Origin: Cohnella hashimotonis | GTDB lineage: Bacteria > Bacillota > Bacilli > Paenibacillales > Paenibacillaceae | Length of the DNA: 64,000 nucleotides | Reading direction: 5' to 3' | NCBI RefSeq assembly: GCF_030014955.1 | Contig: NZ_JAGRPV010000001.1 | Coordinates: 1,798,001-1,862,000, forward strand | In this document: piece after piece, positions 15,757-25,677 of the stretch | Numbering within the stretch: the stretch's first letter is position 1 | How the letters are laid out: every line of letters begins with the position of its first letter | Notes under the pieces: model-generated | Database searches by the model: none | The model's input: the letters and a program-made list of their open reading frames with translations, nothing else | What the model was told of the DNA's origin: nothing | Program-made: the position numbers and the translations under genes

Positions 15757-17115
15757 ATGAAAAAGTGGACGATAACCTTGCTTTCCTTATCCGTCGCGAT
15801 GTCGGTCGCACTGGCCGGTTGCGGAGGCAATAACGCCAAGGAAACGGGCGACGGCAGCGCTTCTTCGTCTGACGGAGCGAGCGGAGCCTCCGAGCAGGGG
15901 GGCGGCCAAAAGAACGTGACGCTGACCTATATGGCGAGCCAGGGTTGGATCAAGGATTCGGAAATGGAGCTGGCGAAAAAGTTCGAAGAGGAAACGGGCA
16001 TCAAGATCGATTATCAGATCGTGCCTTCCGACCAATATTTTAACGTGCTGAAAACGAAGCTGAACGCCGGCGAAGGCCCGGACATTTTCGGCGGACAAAG
16101 CGGTTATAGCGAGATCACGATGAACTACAACGTCGAAAAAAACGCCGTCGACCTTAGCGACCAGGAATGGGTGAAACGCGAAGATCCTTTGTCCGTCGAG
16201 CAGCTAACCGCAAACGGCAAAGTGTATGCGCTTACGATCTGGGACACGTACAGCAGCTTCGTGGTCGCGTATAACAAAAAGCTGTTCAATAAGCTCGGGC
16301 TGGAAATTCCAAAATCGTACGAGGAGTTCAAAAACGCGGCATTGAAGATCCAGAAAGACGGCGTCACGCCGATTTACGAGCCGATCGCCGACGGATGGCA
16401 CCATGTGCTCTGGTTCGCAGAGCCAGGACCGAACTACGACAAGCTCGAGCCGAATCTGTACGACGATCTGAACCAGAACAAAAAGAAATTCGTGGATAGC
16501 AAGGCGATGCTGGATTCCATGACGCAGCTGAAAGAAATGTATGACCTGGGCTTCTTCGGCGACAACACGCTTTCCGACACCGGCTCCGACACGGTCGCCA
16601 AGCTGGGCAGCGGCGAATTCGGGATGAGCCTGGTGGCGCAGAGCGTAGCGACGGAGCTGGCGGGACAATATCCGGAATATAAAGTCGAGGACATCGGGTT
16701 CTTCCCGATCCCGCTGACGGACAACCAGATTTACTACATCAATCCGGGCGGCCCGAGCAAGTTTATTTATTCCGGCTCGAAGCACATCGACGAGGCGAAG
16801 CGGTACTTCGACTTCCTGACGAAGCAGGAAAACCTGCAGTTCATGCTCGACAACGATCCGACGATCTCCAATTTGAACTTCCCGGATCTGAAGAACAAAT
16901 ATACATCGGAGCAGCAAAAGCTGTTCAGCAGCTATCCGGAGCGCGGAACAGACATTCAAGACTACGTCAACTACGTAAACCCGCAATGGATGGACATCGG
17001 AAAAGATATCGTCTCGATGCTGTCGGGCGCCATTCAGCCGATCGACGTGTTGAAAAGCATCGACCAGCGCCGCGCGGACATGGCCAAGGTGGCCAAGGAT
17101 CCGAACTGGAAATAA
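15757..17115 (+). CDS. Sugar ABC transporter substrate-binding lipoprotein
   Basis: 452 aa. The signal peptide ends in the lipobox VALAGC (Cys22), followed by a Ser/Gly-rich linker. The mature part is a family 1 extracellular solute-binding protein (about residues 48-445), with the usual KFEEETGIKIDY, YNKKLFNKLGLEIP and GEFGMSL segments. It binds an oligosaccharide outside the membrane and delivers it to the permeases encoded downstream. The ligand cannot be read from sequence; the GH29 and GH95 genes point to a fucose- or galactose-containing oligosaccharide. It sits divergent from its likely two-component regulator. Confidence 0.9.
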   Translation: MKKWTITLLSLSVAMSVALAGCGGNNAKETGDGSASSSDGASGASEQGGGQKNVTLTYMASQGWIKDSEMELAKKFEEETGIKIDYQIVPSDQYFNVLKTKLNAGEGPDIFGGQSGYSEITMNYNVEKNAVDLSDQEWVKREDPLSVEQLTANGKVYALTIWDTYSSFVVAYNKKLFNKLGLEIPKSYEEFKNAALKIQKDGVTPIYEPIADGWHHVLWFAEPGPNYDKLEPNLYDDLNQNKKKFVDSKAMLDSMTQLKEMYDLGFFGDNTLSDTGSDTVAKLGSGEFGMSLVAQSVATELAGQYPEYKVEDIGFFPIPLTDNQIYYINPGGPSKFIYSGSKHIDEAKRYFDFLTKQENLQFMLDNDPTISNLNFPDLKNKYTSEQQKLFSSYPERGTDIQDYVNYVNPQWMDIGKDIVSMLSGAIQPIDVLKSIDQRRADMAKVAKDPNWK

Positions 17116-17139
17116 TTGACGGACCGGCAGGGATCGGGG

Positions 17140-17171
17140 TTGGCAACGGCTGCGGAAACGGCCGTTGCCAA
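17140..17171 (+). terminator. Intercistronic hairpin after the binding-protein gene
   Basis: TTGGCAACGGC (17140-17150) and GCCGTTGCCAA (17161-17171) form a perfect 11-bp stem with a 10-nt loop, followed by the weak T-tract TCTTTCTT. It lies between binding protein and permease genes of one operon, so partial termination or mRNA stabilisation giving excess binding protein is more likely than full stop. Confidence 0.65.
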
Positions 17172-17203
17172 TCTTTCTTACAAGGGAAGTGAGGGGAATC
17201 GCG

Positions 17204-18076
17204 ATGAATCGCGCCATGTATCCGTTTTATTTCGGCATTGCGGCCTTGGTCGTCTACTCGGTGTTTTTCGTCGTGCCGGGTCTTATGGGCATTTACTACT
17301 CGTTTACCGACTGGAACAGCTACTCGGACGAGATTCATTACATCGGCTTCGACAATCTGGCGAAAATCTTCTCCGGAGACGCGAAGTATATCAGCTACAT
17401 CGAAAATACGCTCGTGTTCACGGTCAGCACGGTCGTGCTCAAGACGGCGCTCGGCTTGCTCTTCGCGATCATGCTGAACGACGGCATCCGGGCGAAGGGG
17501 CTTCACCGCGTCATGCTGTTCATGCCCTCCATCCTTCCGATGCTCGTCGTCGGCCTGATTTTCAAATCGATTTTAAATCCCGCCACGGGGCTGTTGAACG
17601 AATCGCTGCGGGCGATCGGACTCGATTTTATGGCGCAGAAGTGGCTGACCGACCTGAGCTGGGCTTTCAAATCGATCATTGCCGTCGACGTCTGGAAGGG
17701 CGTCGGCTACATTATGATCATTTTGCTGGCCGGCCTGCAATCGATCGACAAAACCTATTACGAGGCCGCCGCCATCGACGGCGCGAACTTCTGGCAGAAG
17801 CTGCGGCGCATTACGATTCCGCTCCTCGTTCCGGCGCTTGTCGTTACGACCGTGCTGAACTTGCTGCACGGCCTTAAGGTGTTCGAAGCGGTCTACGTAT
17901 TGACGAACGGAGGGCCAGGCTATGCGACGGACGTCATGTATACGGCGATTTTCAAAGAGTTTTCCAACGGCAACTACGGCATGGGCACTGCGCTGTCCTC
18001 CGTCCTGTTCGTCGTCATGACGGCGCTCGGCTACTTCGTCGTACGCCTGATGTCGAGGGAGGGGGACGAACGATGA
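17204..18076 (+). CDS. Sugar ABC transporter permease 1 (MalF/UgpA type)
   Basis: 290 aa. The ATG at 17204 has GAGGGG upstream. Six membrane helices are visible, and the cytoplasmic EAA loop that contacts the ATPase (EAAAIDGANFWQKLRRITIP) lies near residue 187. It forms the translocation channel with the second permease. There is no ATPase gene in the cluster, as is usual for this class, which shares an MsmK-type ATPase encoded elsewhere. The stop overlaps the start of the next gene by 4 nt. Confidence 0.92.
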   Translation: MNRAMYPFYFGIAALVVYSVFFVVPGLMGIYYSFTDWNSYSDEIHYIGFDNLAKIFSGDAKYISYIENTLVFTVSTVVLKTALGLLFAIMLNDGIRAKGLHRVMLFMPSILPMLVVGLIFKSILNPATGLLNESLRAIGLDFMAQKWLTDLSWAFKSIIAVDVWKGVGYIMIILLAGLQSIDKTYYEAAAIDGANFWQKLRRITIPLLVPALVVTTVLNLLHGLKVFEAVYVLTNGGPGYATDVMYTAIFKEFSNGNYGMGTALSSVLFVVMTALGYFVVRLMSREGDER

Positions 18077-18894
18077 TGAACAGGGCCCTATTGCCCGGGC
18101 TGCGCAATGCGCTTGCCTGGATCCTGAGCGCGATGATGTTTATTCCGCTGTTGCTCGTCGCGGTCAACTCCATGAAGACGAAGGCCGAAGCGAACGGCAT
18201 GAATATGTCGCTGCCGAAGGCGTTGCAGTGGTCGAACTATTCGGTCGTCATCAAGGACGGGAAACTGATCCAATCGTTCTTCAACAGTCTGCTGTACGCC
18301 TGCGGGGCGACCGTCGGCAGCATCCTGCTCGCTTCGCTGGCTGCCTACGTCCTGTCGCGCAACCGTACGAGGCTGAACAAGGCGACATACTTTTATTTGA
18401 TCATGGGCATCGCGATGCCGACCAACTTCGTCACCTTGATGAAGGTGATGCAGTGGACGCATCTGGTCAATACGCAGATCGGCATCATTCTTATGCTCGC
18501 GGCGTCCAGCATTCCGTTCAGCGTGTTTCTGATCTACGGCTTCGTCGGCGGCGTCCCCCGCGAGCTGGACGAAGCGGGAATCGTCGACGGCTGCTCGCCG
18601 ATCCGCCTGTTCCTCACGGTCGTTCTGCCGCTGCTGACGCCGGTGCTGGTGACGGTGGCGATTTTGAACTTTATGGGGACGTGGAGCGACTTTATCCATC
18701 CGCTGTACTTTTTGAACCATTCGGAAAAATGGCCGATGACGCTGGCGGTATACAATTTCTTCGGCCGCTTCCAGGTCAATTGGAACCTCGTGTCGGCGGA
18801 CATCGTGCTGACGACGCTGCCGGTCATCGTCATTTATTTGCTCGGCCAACGGTTCATCATCTCCGGCATGACGGCCGGTTCGGTCAAAGGTTGA
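18073..18894 (+). CDS. Sugar ABC transporter permease 2 (MalG/UgpB partner type)
   Basis: 273 aa, with six predicted membrane helices. Its EAA loop reads ELDEAGIVDGCSPIRLF near residue 165. The overlap with permease 1 implies translational coupling. It pairs with permease 1 and the binding lipoprotein to import the oligosaccharide processed by the downstream hydrolases. Confidence 0.92.
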   Translation: MMNRALLPGLRNALAWILSAMMFIPLLLVAVNSMKTKAEANGMNMSLPKALQWSNYSVVIKDGKLIQSFFNSLLYACGATVGSILLASLAAYVLSRNRTRLNKATYFYLIMGIAMPTNFVTLMKVMQWTHLVNTQIGIILMLAASSIPFSVFLIYGFVGGVPRELDEAGIVDGCSPIRLFLTVVLPLLTPVLVTVAILNFMGTWSDFIHPLYFLNHSEKWPMTLAVYNFFGRFQVNWNLVSADIVLTTLPVIVIYLLGQRFIISGMTAGSVKG

Positions 18895-18922
18895 ATCCAG
18901 GATAAGGGGAGGCGCGAAAAAA

Positions 18923-20272
18923 GTGACGCATGACAGCTCTCGAGCGGACGCGGCGACGGCCCGGCAGCAGGAGGTATCGCCGGCGCACGATCCGCGCAGC
19001 GCTTGGTTCACGGAGGCCCGGTTCGGGCTGTACATTCACTGGGGCTTGTATGCGCTGGGGGCGCGCCACGAATGGATGCGTTCCCGGGAGTTTATGAGCA
19101 ACGAGGCCTACGAGAGATATTTCCGGCATTTCGATCCCGATCTGTACGATCCGGCGAAATGGGCGAAGCTGGCGGGCGCTGCCGGGATGAAATACATGGT
19201 AGTGACGACCAAGCACCACGAAGGCTTTTGTCTATGGGATTCCAAGTTGACCGAGTACAAGGCGACCAACGCGCCTTGCGGCAAGGATCTGCTGCGGCCG
19301 ATGCTCGAGGCGTTCCGTGCGGAGGGTATCCGCACGGGGCTGTATTATTCGCTGCTGGATTGGCATCATCCCGACTATACGGTGGACGTCAAGCATCCGC
19401 TGCGCTACGACGAGGCATTCGTCGCGCGGGACGCGCTGCGGAAGTGGCAGAACTACGTGGACTATATACACGGCCAGACGAGGGAACTGTTGACGGAATA
19501 CGGCGACATCGACGTGTTGTTTCTCGATTTTTCGATTCCGGGCGAGGAAGGCTTCCCGGGAAAAGGCAAGGACGAATGGCAAAGCGAGCGGTTCGTGGAC
19601 ATGGTCCGAACGCTCCAGCCGAATACGCTGATTAACGATCGGCTCGGCGTGCCGGGCGACATCACGACGCCGGAGCAGTATCAGCCGCGCGAGTGGATCA
19701 AGATCGACGGCAAGCCCGTGCTGTGGGAGGCGTGCCATACGTTCAGCGGCTCCTGGGGGTATCACCGGGACGAGGAATCCTGGAAGAGCACGGAGCAGAT
19801 TCTGCGCATGCTGATCGACACGGTGAGCAAGGGAGGCAACTTCCTGCTGAACGTGGGCCCCAATGCCCGCGGCGAGCTGGACGAACGGGCGGTAGAGCGG
19901 CTGGAGGAGATCGGCGTCTGGATGAGGAAGCACCAGCGCGCCATTCACGGCTGCACGGCTTCGCCCGCCCATCTGCCGGCTTGCCCGGAGGACTGCAGGT
20001 TCACGTACAACCCGAAGACGAACCGGTTGTATGTTCATTTGTTCGCGTGGCCGTTCAAGCAGCTTCATCTGGCGAATTTCTCGGGACGCGTCGAATACGC
20101 CCAGCTGCTGGACGACGCTTCGGAAATCCGGATGGTCGAAGGCGAGAAGAAGCTGACGATCGAGGCGGGCGCGTTCGACGAGGGCCGTCCGGCGAACATG
20201 CTGACGCTGCAGCTTCCGGTCAAGAAGCCGAAGGCGGCGATTCCGGTCATTGAGCTGTTTTTGAAAAGCTAG
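18923..20272 (+). CDS. GH29 alpha-L-fucosidase
   Basis: 449 aa, GTG start behind AAGGGGAGG. GH29 features are RFGLYIHWGLYALG near residue 33, the conserved TTKHHEGFCLWDS segment near 95, and FLDFSIPGEEG near 200, whose Asp is at the position of the family nucleophile. GGNFLLNVGP is near 305. A C-terminal beta-sandwich completes the usual length. It has no signal peptide, so it acts on imported oligosaccharides and releases L-fucose. It is 28 nt after the permease gene and in the same operon. Confidence 0.85.
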   Translation: MTHDSSRADAATARQQEVSPAHDPRSAWFTEARFGLYIHWGLYALGARHEWMRSREFMSNEAYERYFRHFDPDLYDPAKWAKLAGAAGMKYMVVTTKHHEGFCLWDSKLTEYKATNAPCGKDLLRPMLEAFRAEGIRTGLYYSLLDWHHPDYTVDVKHPLRYDEAFVARDALRKWQNYVDYIHGQTRELLTEYGDIDVLFLDFSIPGEEGFPGKGKDEWQSERFVDMVRTLQPNTLINDRLGVPGDITTPEQYQPREWIKIDGKPVLWEACHTFSGSWGYHRDEESWKSTEQILRMLIDTVSKGGNFLLNVGPNARGELDERAVERLEEIGVWMRKHQRAIHGCTASPAHLPACPEDCRFTYNPKTNRLYVHLFAWPFKQLHLANFSGRVEYAQLLDDASEIRMVEGEKKLTIEAGAFDEGRPANMLTLQLPVKKPKAAIPVIELFLKS

Positions 20273-20301
20273 CGGCAGCCCGCGAGAAGGAGAAGATCGG
20301 G

Positions 20302-21375
20302 ATGAAAAAGAAGTACCGGATGGGCGTCATCGGCCTGGGCGAAGGCCGCAGCATCATGTCGGCCGCGCTGCAAAGCGAGCAATGGGAGCTGGCGCAAGTA
20401 TGCGATTTGAACGAGGAGCTGTGCCGGCAGCGGGCACAGGAATTCGATTTTCATCACTGGACGACCTCCTACGAGGAAATGCTTGCGAACGCCGAGATCG
20501 ACGTCATCGCGATCTATACGCCGGATCAGCTTCACTTTACGCATATCAAGCAGGCGGTCGAGGCCGGCAAGCATGCGATCTGCACGAAGCCGGTGCTGCC
20601 TTCGCTGGACGATGCGCCTGAGCTGCTTGCCGTCATGAATCAGACTGACCGCAAGCTCTTTATCGGGCAGAGCACGCGTTATTTCGAGCCGATGCTCCAT
20701 CAGCGCCGGGATTTCGAAGCCGGCAGGCACGGCGAGCTATCTGTGGTGGAGGCGCATTACATTACGGACGGGCGCTGGTTTCTGGATAAGGGCTGGAGCA
20801 GGCAGAAGAGCTTCAGCTGGTTTTACGGCTTCATGATTCACGCGGTCGATCTCGTGCGCTGGTACCTCCCGGACGCTTCGGAGGTGTCCGGTTTTGCGCT
20901 GACGAGCGCCAATACGAAGGCATTCGGACTTGAGGCTTGGGATTCGCTGCGATTCGTCGCCCGCAACGAAGCGGGGCAGATCGCCACGATGGCCGGCGAC
21001 TACGCGCTGCCTACGCTCGGACAGCATGCGCAATCGCAGATCGGCTGCGTCCTTCGCGGCACGGAAGGCACGACTCGCGCGGAGTATTCGAATTTGGCCT
21101 ACTATACGAATTTTGCCGGAGAGGGGCCTAAGGTGCACACTTTTGACGACAAGGAGCCCTATTATTTCCGATTCGAAAATAAGAGCCACCATGCGGGAGA
21201 GTATCAGAACTATATCGAATACTTCGCCGATTGCCTGGATCGGGGTGAAACGCCGCTGCCGGACGCCGGGGAAGCCGTTCGCACGCTGGCATTCATGGAG
21301 GCGATGACCCGAAGCGTTCAGCGAGGCGGGCAGCCGGTCAAGCTGGCCGAAGTCCTCGAAGCGTACGGACTGTAA
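20302..21375 (+). CDS. Gfo/Idh/MocA family oxidoreductase
   Basis: 357 aa, with GAGAAGGAG before the start. The N-terminal Rossmann fold opens VIGLGEGR and the catalytic-lysine motif is CTKPVLP near residue 95. A C-terminal alpha/beta domain has FMIHAVDLVRW near 178, holding the His and Asp usually near the active site. Substrate unknown. In this cluster it may oxidise or epimerise a sugar released by the two hydrolases, or remove a group through a keto-sugar intermediate. Confidence 0.85.
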   Translation: MKKKYRMGVIGLGEGRSIMSAALQSEQWELAQVCDLNEELCRQRAQEFDFHHWTTSYEEMLANAEIDVIAIYTPDQLHFTHIKQAVEAGKHAICTKPVLPSLDDAPELLAVMNQTDRKLFIGQSTRYFEPMLHQRRDFEAGRHGELSVVEAHYITDGRWFLDKGWSRQKSFSWFYGFMIHAVDLVRWYLPDASEVSGFALTSANTKAFGLEAWDSLRFVARNEAGQIATMAGDYALPTLGQHAQSQIGCVLRGTEGTTRAEYSNLAYYTNFAGEGPKVHTFDDKEPYYFRFENKSHHAGEYQNYIEYFADCLDRGETPLPDAGEAVRTLAFMEAMTRSVQRGGQPVKLAEVLEAYGL

Positions 21376-21397
21376 AACGAACGGGGGGATCGTCGGG

Positions 21398-23809
21398 ATG
21401 GAGCTGCACTACAATCGGCCAGCCGAAACATGGACCGAGGCGTTGCCGGTCGGCAACGGCAGGCTCGGCGGCATGGTCTTCGGCGGCATCGAGCAGGAGC
21501 GCGTCTGTCTGAACGAGGACACGCTATGGTCGGGCTATCCGCGCGACTGGAACAACCCGAAGGCGCTGCAGGTCCTCCCAGAAGTGCGGCGGGCCGTGCT
21601 GGAGGAGCGCTACGAGGACGCCGAGCGGCTTAGCAAGGCGGGCATGATGGGCCCTTATACGCAGGCCTACATGCCGCTGGGCGATTGGCATATACGCTTT
21701 TTCCACGGCCATTTCGCGGACGGCTACCGGCGTTCCCTGAACTTGGAGGATGCTTGCGCGAAGGTCGGCTACGACATCGGCGGCGTCCGCTATACCCGGG
21801 AGCTGCTGGCCTCGTATCCCGATCAGGCGCTCCTGTACCGCATCGCCGTCAGCCAGCCGGGCAAGCTGTCGCTGAAGGCTTGGCTGGACAGCCCGCTGCG
21901 CTCGACGACGGCCTGGCGGGACGGCGGGGCGGACGAGGCGTTTTTCGCGGTGCGGGGCGATTGTCCGTACGAAGTCAGTCCGAATTATGTGCAGGACACC
22001 GAGCCGGTCAAGTACGAGGCGGAAGCGGACAGCCGCACGATCGCGTTCGAGGGCCGGCTGGCCTGCCGGACCGATGCCGGCGCCAAGCTGAGCGTCGACC
22101 ATTCGGGCATCCATATCGAGCAAGCGACGGAGGTCGTGTTTTATTTTACGGCAGGGACGAGCTTTGCGGGTTTTGACCGGATGCCGGACCGCGCGGCGTT
22201 CCCTCCTGGCGAGCTGGCTGAACGGCAGCTGGCGCAAGCGATGGCGATGCCGTTCGCGGAGCTGAAGCGCCGGCATGAGGAAGATTACCGGCCCTTGTTC
22301 GGACGCGTTCGCTTCCGCCTGGGCTCCGATTTGCCGGTAGCGGCAAGGGATAGGGCGACTGACGAGCGGCTGCGGCAGTACGGCTCGCAGGACCCGGAAC
22401 TCATCGCGCTGTTCGTGCAATACGGTAGGTACCTGCTGCTCGCGTCCTCCCGTCCGGGCACGCAGCCGGCTAACTTGCAGGGCATCTGGAATCGGCATAT
22501 CCGGCCGATCTGGAGCTGCAATTATACGCTCAACATTAATTTACAAATGAACTATTGGCTGGCGGAAACGGCGAACCTGAGCGAATGTCACGAGCCGCTG
22601 CTGCAATTCGTAGAGGATCTGTCCGTCACCGGCGAGGAGACGGCCCGCGTCCATTACGGCTGCAGAGGCTGGACGGCGCACCATAATTCGGACCTGTGGC
22701 GGCAGTCCGCGCCTCCGGGCAACTACGGCGACGGCAATCCGCTGTGGGCGAATTGGCCGATGGGCGGCGTTTGGCTCTGCGCACATCTGTGGGAGCATTA
22801 CTTGTTTACGAACGACCAAGCTTTTCTGCGGCAAAAAGCCTATCCGGTGCTCAGGAAGTCTGCGCTGTTCTGCCTCGACTGGGTGCAGCCGAATGAGCAA
22901 GGGGAATACATGACGAATCCCTCCACTTCTCCCGAGCACCGCTTCCGGCTGCCCGACGGCAGAACGCCCGCGCTTACCGTGTCTTCCACGATGGACGTCA
23001 GCCTCATTCGCGAGCTTCTGACTTATTGCATCGAGGCGGCTGAGCAGCTTGGGCTGGAGGAGCCTCTTCTGCCGGAAATGCGGGAGGTTTTGGAGAAGCT
23101 GCCCGCGACGAAAATCGGGAGCCACGGGCAAATTCAGGAGTGGTATTCTGATTTTGCCGACGAGGACGAGGAGCACCGCCACGTGTCTCATTTGTACGAC
23201 CTGTTTCCCGGCGCGGCTTGGGGCGAGAACAAGCAGGCGCATCTGTACGAGGCGGCGAGACGGACGCTGAAGCTGAGGGGAGACGGAGGAACGGGCTGGA
23301 GCATCGGTTGGAAAATCGCGTTATGGGCGCGTCTACGGGACGGCAACCGCGCGCTTGATATCGTGCGCAGGCTCTTGATGCAGGTCGAGGACGACGGCGT
23401 CATGGATTTCCATCGAGGCGGCGTGTACGCGAACCTGTTCGACGCGCATCCGCCGTTTCAGATCGACGGCAACTTCGGCGCAGCGGCAGGCATCGTCGAG
23501 ATGCTGCTGCAATCGCACGAAGATCGGATCGATCTGCTGCCGGCCTTGCCCGACGAATGGACGGAGGGCGAGATCAGCGGGTTCAAGGCAAGGGGCGGCT
23601 TCACCGTCGATCTGAAGTGGGAGCGGGGGGAGCTGGAGACGGCCCGCATCGTTTCTGCGTCCGACCGGCCGCTGCGGGTCGCCTACAGAGAGCCGATCCA
23701 GCTGCTCTGCGCTCGGTCCGGCTCGCCGCTGGCGGCGGACGCCGCCGCGGAGCAGACGATTGCGGCGGAAAAAGGCCGAACCTATACGGTTCGGCTCGTG
23801 CGAGACTGA
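21398..23809 (+). CDS. GH95 alpha-L-fucosidase/alpha-L-galactosidase
   Basis: 803 aa, ATG start behind GGGGGGAT. The GH95 layout is complete: N-terminal beta-sandwich beginning RPAETWTEALPVGNGRLGGM, an (alpha/alpha)6 barrel, and a C-terminal beta domain. Likely active-site groups are HHNSDLW near residue 429, the Glu in GQIQEW near 578, and QIDGNFG near 689, matching the Asn, Glu and Asp used by the inverting mechanism. GH95 enzymes remove alpha-1,2-L-fucose (as in xyloglucan) or L-galactose (as in rhamnogalacturonan II). No signal peptide is visible. It is the last gene of the cluster, and its stop abuts a terminator. Confidence 0.88.
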   Translation: MELHYNRPAETWTEALPVGNGRLGGMVFGGIEQERVCLNEDTLWSGYPRDWNNPKALQVLPEVRRAVLEERYEDAERLSKAGMMGPYTQAYMPLGDWHIRFFHGHFADGYRRSLNLEDACAKVGYDIGGVRYTRELLASYPDQALLYRIAVSQPGKLSLKAWLDSPLRSTTAWRDGGADEAFFAVRGDCPYEVSPNYVQDTEPVKYEAEADSRTIAFEGRLACRTDAGAKLSVDHSGIHIEQATEVVFYFTAGTSFAGFDRMPDRAAFPPGELAERQLAQAMAMPFAELKRRHEEDYRPLFGRVRFRLGSDLPVAARDRATDERLRQYGSQDPELIALFVQYGRYLLLASSRPGTQPANLQGIWNRHIRPIWSCNYTLNINLQMNYWLAETANLSECHEPLLQFVEDLSVTGEETARVHYGCRGWTAHHNSDLWRQSAPPGNYGDGNPLWANWPMGGVWLCAHLWEHYLFTNDQAFLRQKAYPVLRKSALFCLDWVQPNEQGEYMTNPSTSPEHRFRLPDGRTPALTVSSTMDVSLIRELLTYCIEAAEQLGLEEPLLPEMREVLEKLPATKIGSHGQIQEWYSDFADEDEEHRHVSHLYDLFPGAAWGENKQAHLYEAARRTLKLRGDGGTGWSIGWKIALWARLRDGNRALDIVRRLLMQVEDDGVMDFHRGGVYANLFDAHPPFQIDGNFGAAAGIVEMLLQSHEDRIDLLPALPDEWTEGEISGFKARGGFTVDLKWERGELETARIVSASDRPLRVAYREPIQLLCARSGSPLAADAAAEQTIAAEKGRTYTVRLVRD

Positions 23810-23852
23810 GGCTTCTTGCTCCACGGCGATGTGGAGCGAGAAGCCTTTTTTC
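23809..23852 (+). terminator. Terminator of the ABC/glycosidase operon
   Basis: AGGCTTCTTGCTCCAC at 23809-23824 pairs over 16 positions, one of them a G-U pair, with GTGGAGCGAGAAGCCT at 23831-23846. A run of six T follows (the last two stem bases excluded). It begins at the last base of the GH95 stop codon and works in the plus direction only. Confidence 0.9.
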
Positions 23853-23857
23853 GTTTT

Positions 23858-25258
23858 TTAAATATTTTTACGCGTCGTCTTGCCGCCGTCGCAGGTATAC
23901 AGCACGGGTTTGCCGTCGACGACCGTCTCGAGGTGAACCGGCTTGCCCCAGAGCCTTGCCATATAGGGAAGCGTGCGCTCGGTATACTTGGCGTCCAGCT
24001 CGACGCCTTCGTACCGGTGGCTGACGTACAGCTCGCCATTGCGGTGGTAATCGCCGTCGGTCACGACCAGATACGGAAATCCTCCGTTTACCCTCGAATA
24101 CACGAGCTGATCCCGGACGTTTTCCCATTCCTTGTCGGTGATCGTCCAGTCCGCGCCTTTTTTCTCGAACACGTACAGGTCCAGGTCCTCCGTCAGTTTC
24201 TTCGTCAAGTAGTTGCGGATGAACGAAGGGTCCGAATCGAGCTCGCGCACCTCGAACATCGCCTCGCGGCCGAACCGCTTCTCGATATCCTCGAACATCT
24301 TGAGACCCAGGTAATAGGGATTAAGCGAACTGCGGGACGGCTGGACGACGGAGGCGTTCAGCTTGGCGTATTCGATCGTCTCTTCGGAATCGAGATTCAG
24401 CTCGCGGATAATGCGCTGATGCCAGAAGGTCGCCCAGCCCTCGTTCATGATTTTGGTCTCGATCTGCGGCCAGAAATACAGCATTTCGTCGCGAAGCATG
24501 GACAGAATGTCCCGCTGCCAGTCTTCCATGAAAGGCGCGTATTCCTGGATAAACCAGAGGATGTCCTTCTCCGGTTCCGGCGGAAACTTGCGCAGCTCGG
24601 GCTTATGGTCTTGGATTCGCAGCCGCTCCGCGCGCTCTTCGTCGTCGAGCATCCAGATATCGTCGTAAGCCGAAGTCGGCGCGGACTTGCGCCCGAGCTT
24701 CTGATCGCGCTGCTGCGCCTCCATATAACGGCGCTTGTCGAGGCCTTGCGGTCGCACGATGCCGGGTTCCACGTGCTCCTGGATCGCGAGCACCGCATCA
24801 AGGAATTTCTCTACCTCTTCGCTGCCGTATTCAAGCTCGTATTGACTGATTCGCTCGGCCGTCGCGGACATGCTCTCGACCATATCGCGGTTGGATGTGG
24901 AGAAGCGGGCGTTGTTTTTGAAAAAATCGCAGTGCGCGAGCACGTGCGCCACGATCAGCTTGTTCTGGATGAGCGAGTTGCCGTCGAGCAGGAAGGCGTA
25001 GCAGGGGTTGGAGTTGATGACGAGCTCGTAAATCTTGCTGAGCCCCAGGTCGTACTGCAGCTTCATTTTATTGAAGGTTTTGCCGAAGCTCCAGTGGCTG
25101 AAGCGCGTCGGCATGCCGTACGCCCCGAACGTGTAGATGATGTCGGACGGGCAAATCTCGTAGCGCATCGGGTAGAAATCGAGCCCGAAGCCTTGGGCGA
25201 TCTCCGTAATCTCTCCGATGGCCGATTCCAGTTGGCGTTGATATTCGATATGGGACAT
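23858..25258 (-). CDS. spoVR: SpoVR family protein
   Basis: 466 aa. I prefer the ATG at 25258, with GAGGGGG upstream; an ATG at 25300 has no ribosome binding site. The SpoVR signature is clear: [47 protein letters not shown] and [16 protein letters not shown]. In Bacillus the protein is made in the mother cell and affects spore cortex formation; its biochemical role is not known. The C-terminus ends [13 protein letters not shown]. It lies convergent to the glycosidase operon. Confidence 0.9.
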   Translation of the reverse strand: MSHIEYQRQLESAIGEITEIAQGFGLDFYPMRYEICPSDIIYTFGAYGMPTRFSHWSFGKTFNKMKLQYDLGLSKIYELVINSNPCYAFLLDGNSLIQNKLIVAHVLAHCDFFKNNARFSTSNRDMVESMSATAERISQYELEYGSEEVEKFLDAVLAIQEHVEPGIVRPQGLDKRRYMEAQQRDQKLGRKSAPTSAYDDIWMLDDEERAERLRIQDHKPELRKFPPEPEKDILWFIQEYAPFMEDWQRDILSMLRDEMLYFWPQIETKIMNEGWATFWHQRIIRELNLDSEETIEYAKLNASVVQPSRSSLNPYYLGLKMFEDIEKRFGREAMFEVRELDSDPSFIRNYLTKKLTEDLDLYVFEKKGADWTITDKEWENVRDQLVYSRVNGGFPYLVVTDGDYHRNGELYVSHRYEGVELDAKYTERTLPYMARLWGKPVHLETVVDGKPVLYTCDGGKTTRKNI

Positions 25259-25409
25259 GGGCGCGTTTCCCCCTCGGATTGGCATGACATGATTACTCAT
25301 GTATATGCGGGGAGGAGGCGCGGCTTGACTAGGTTGTGTTCGGAGCGGATACCGAGCGTTTACGAAGGCGCAATAAGAACGATGCGTTAATTTATATGTA
25401 ATGAACCCG

Positions 25410-25508
25410 TTAATCTTCGATTGTATACATGGCTAACACAATAATGACGTTAAGGACAATCAGCGACCAAAAAATGAGATTGGATTTATATTTTCGAATG
25501 AAGTTCAT
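25410..25508 (-). CDS. Probable 32-aa small membrane protein
   Basis: 33 codons, ATG at 25508 to TAA at 25410, with AGGTG 5 nt upstream of the start. The peptide has a short basic N-terminus (RKYK), a single hydrophobic helix of about 18 residues ([18 protein letters not shown]) and an acidic end, the layout of a one-pass small membrane protein. The codons look normal. It lies in the 508-base gap between spoVR and the ter operon, upstream of and in the same direction as spoVR. Function unknown. Confidence 0.5.
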   Translation of the reverse strand: MNFIRKYKSNLIFWSLIVLNVIIVLAMYTIED

Positions 25509-25648
25509 GCCAACACCTGCTTAGTTAAAGGATTGAAATTTTTCTAGAAGAACGTTTAGTAGATACCTGCCAATTTTATCAGAAAATAAAGATATTTCCT
25601 ATGCCTCTTGAAGTAGATTGTGGAAAAGGGCCGAAATTGCTCACAAAG

Positions 25649-25677
25649 TTGAAATTTTTGTCTGTTAATAGGAGAAT
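25649..25677 (+). promoter_or_regulatory. Candidate promoter of the ter operon
   Basis: TTGAAA (25649-25654), a 17-nt spacer and GAGAAT (25672-25677) lie about 90 nt before terB. The -10 matches at only four of six positions. Related ter operons are stress induced, but I found no clear ECF or sigma-B promoter here. Confidence 0.3.

Noticed and set aside
23816..25390. 524-codon plus-strand frame opposite spoVR
   Set aside because: It starts inside the glycosidase terminator and is only the mirror of a conserved SpoVR protein.
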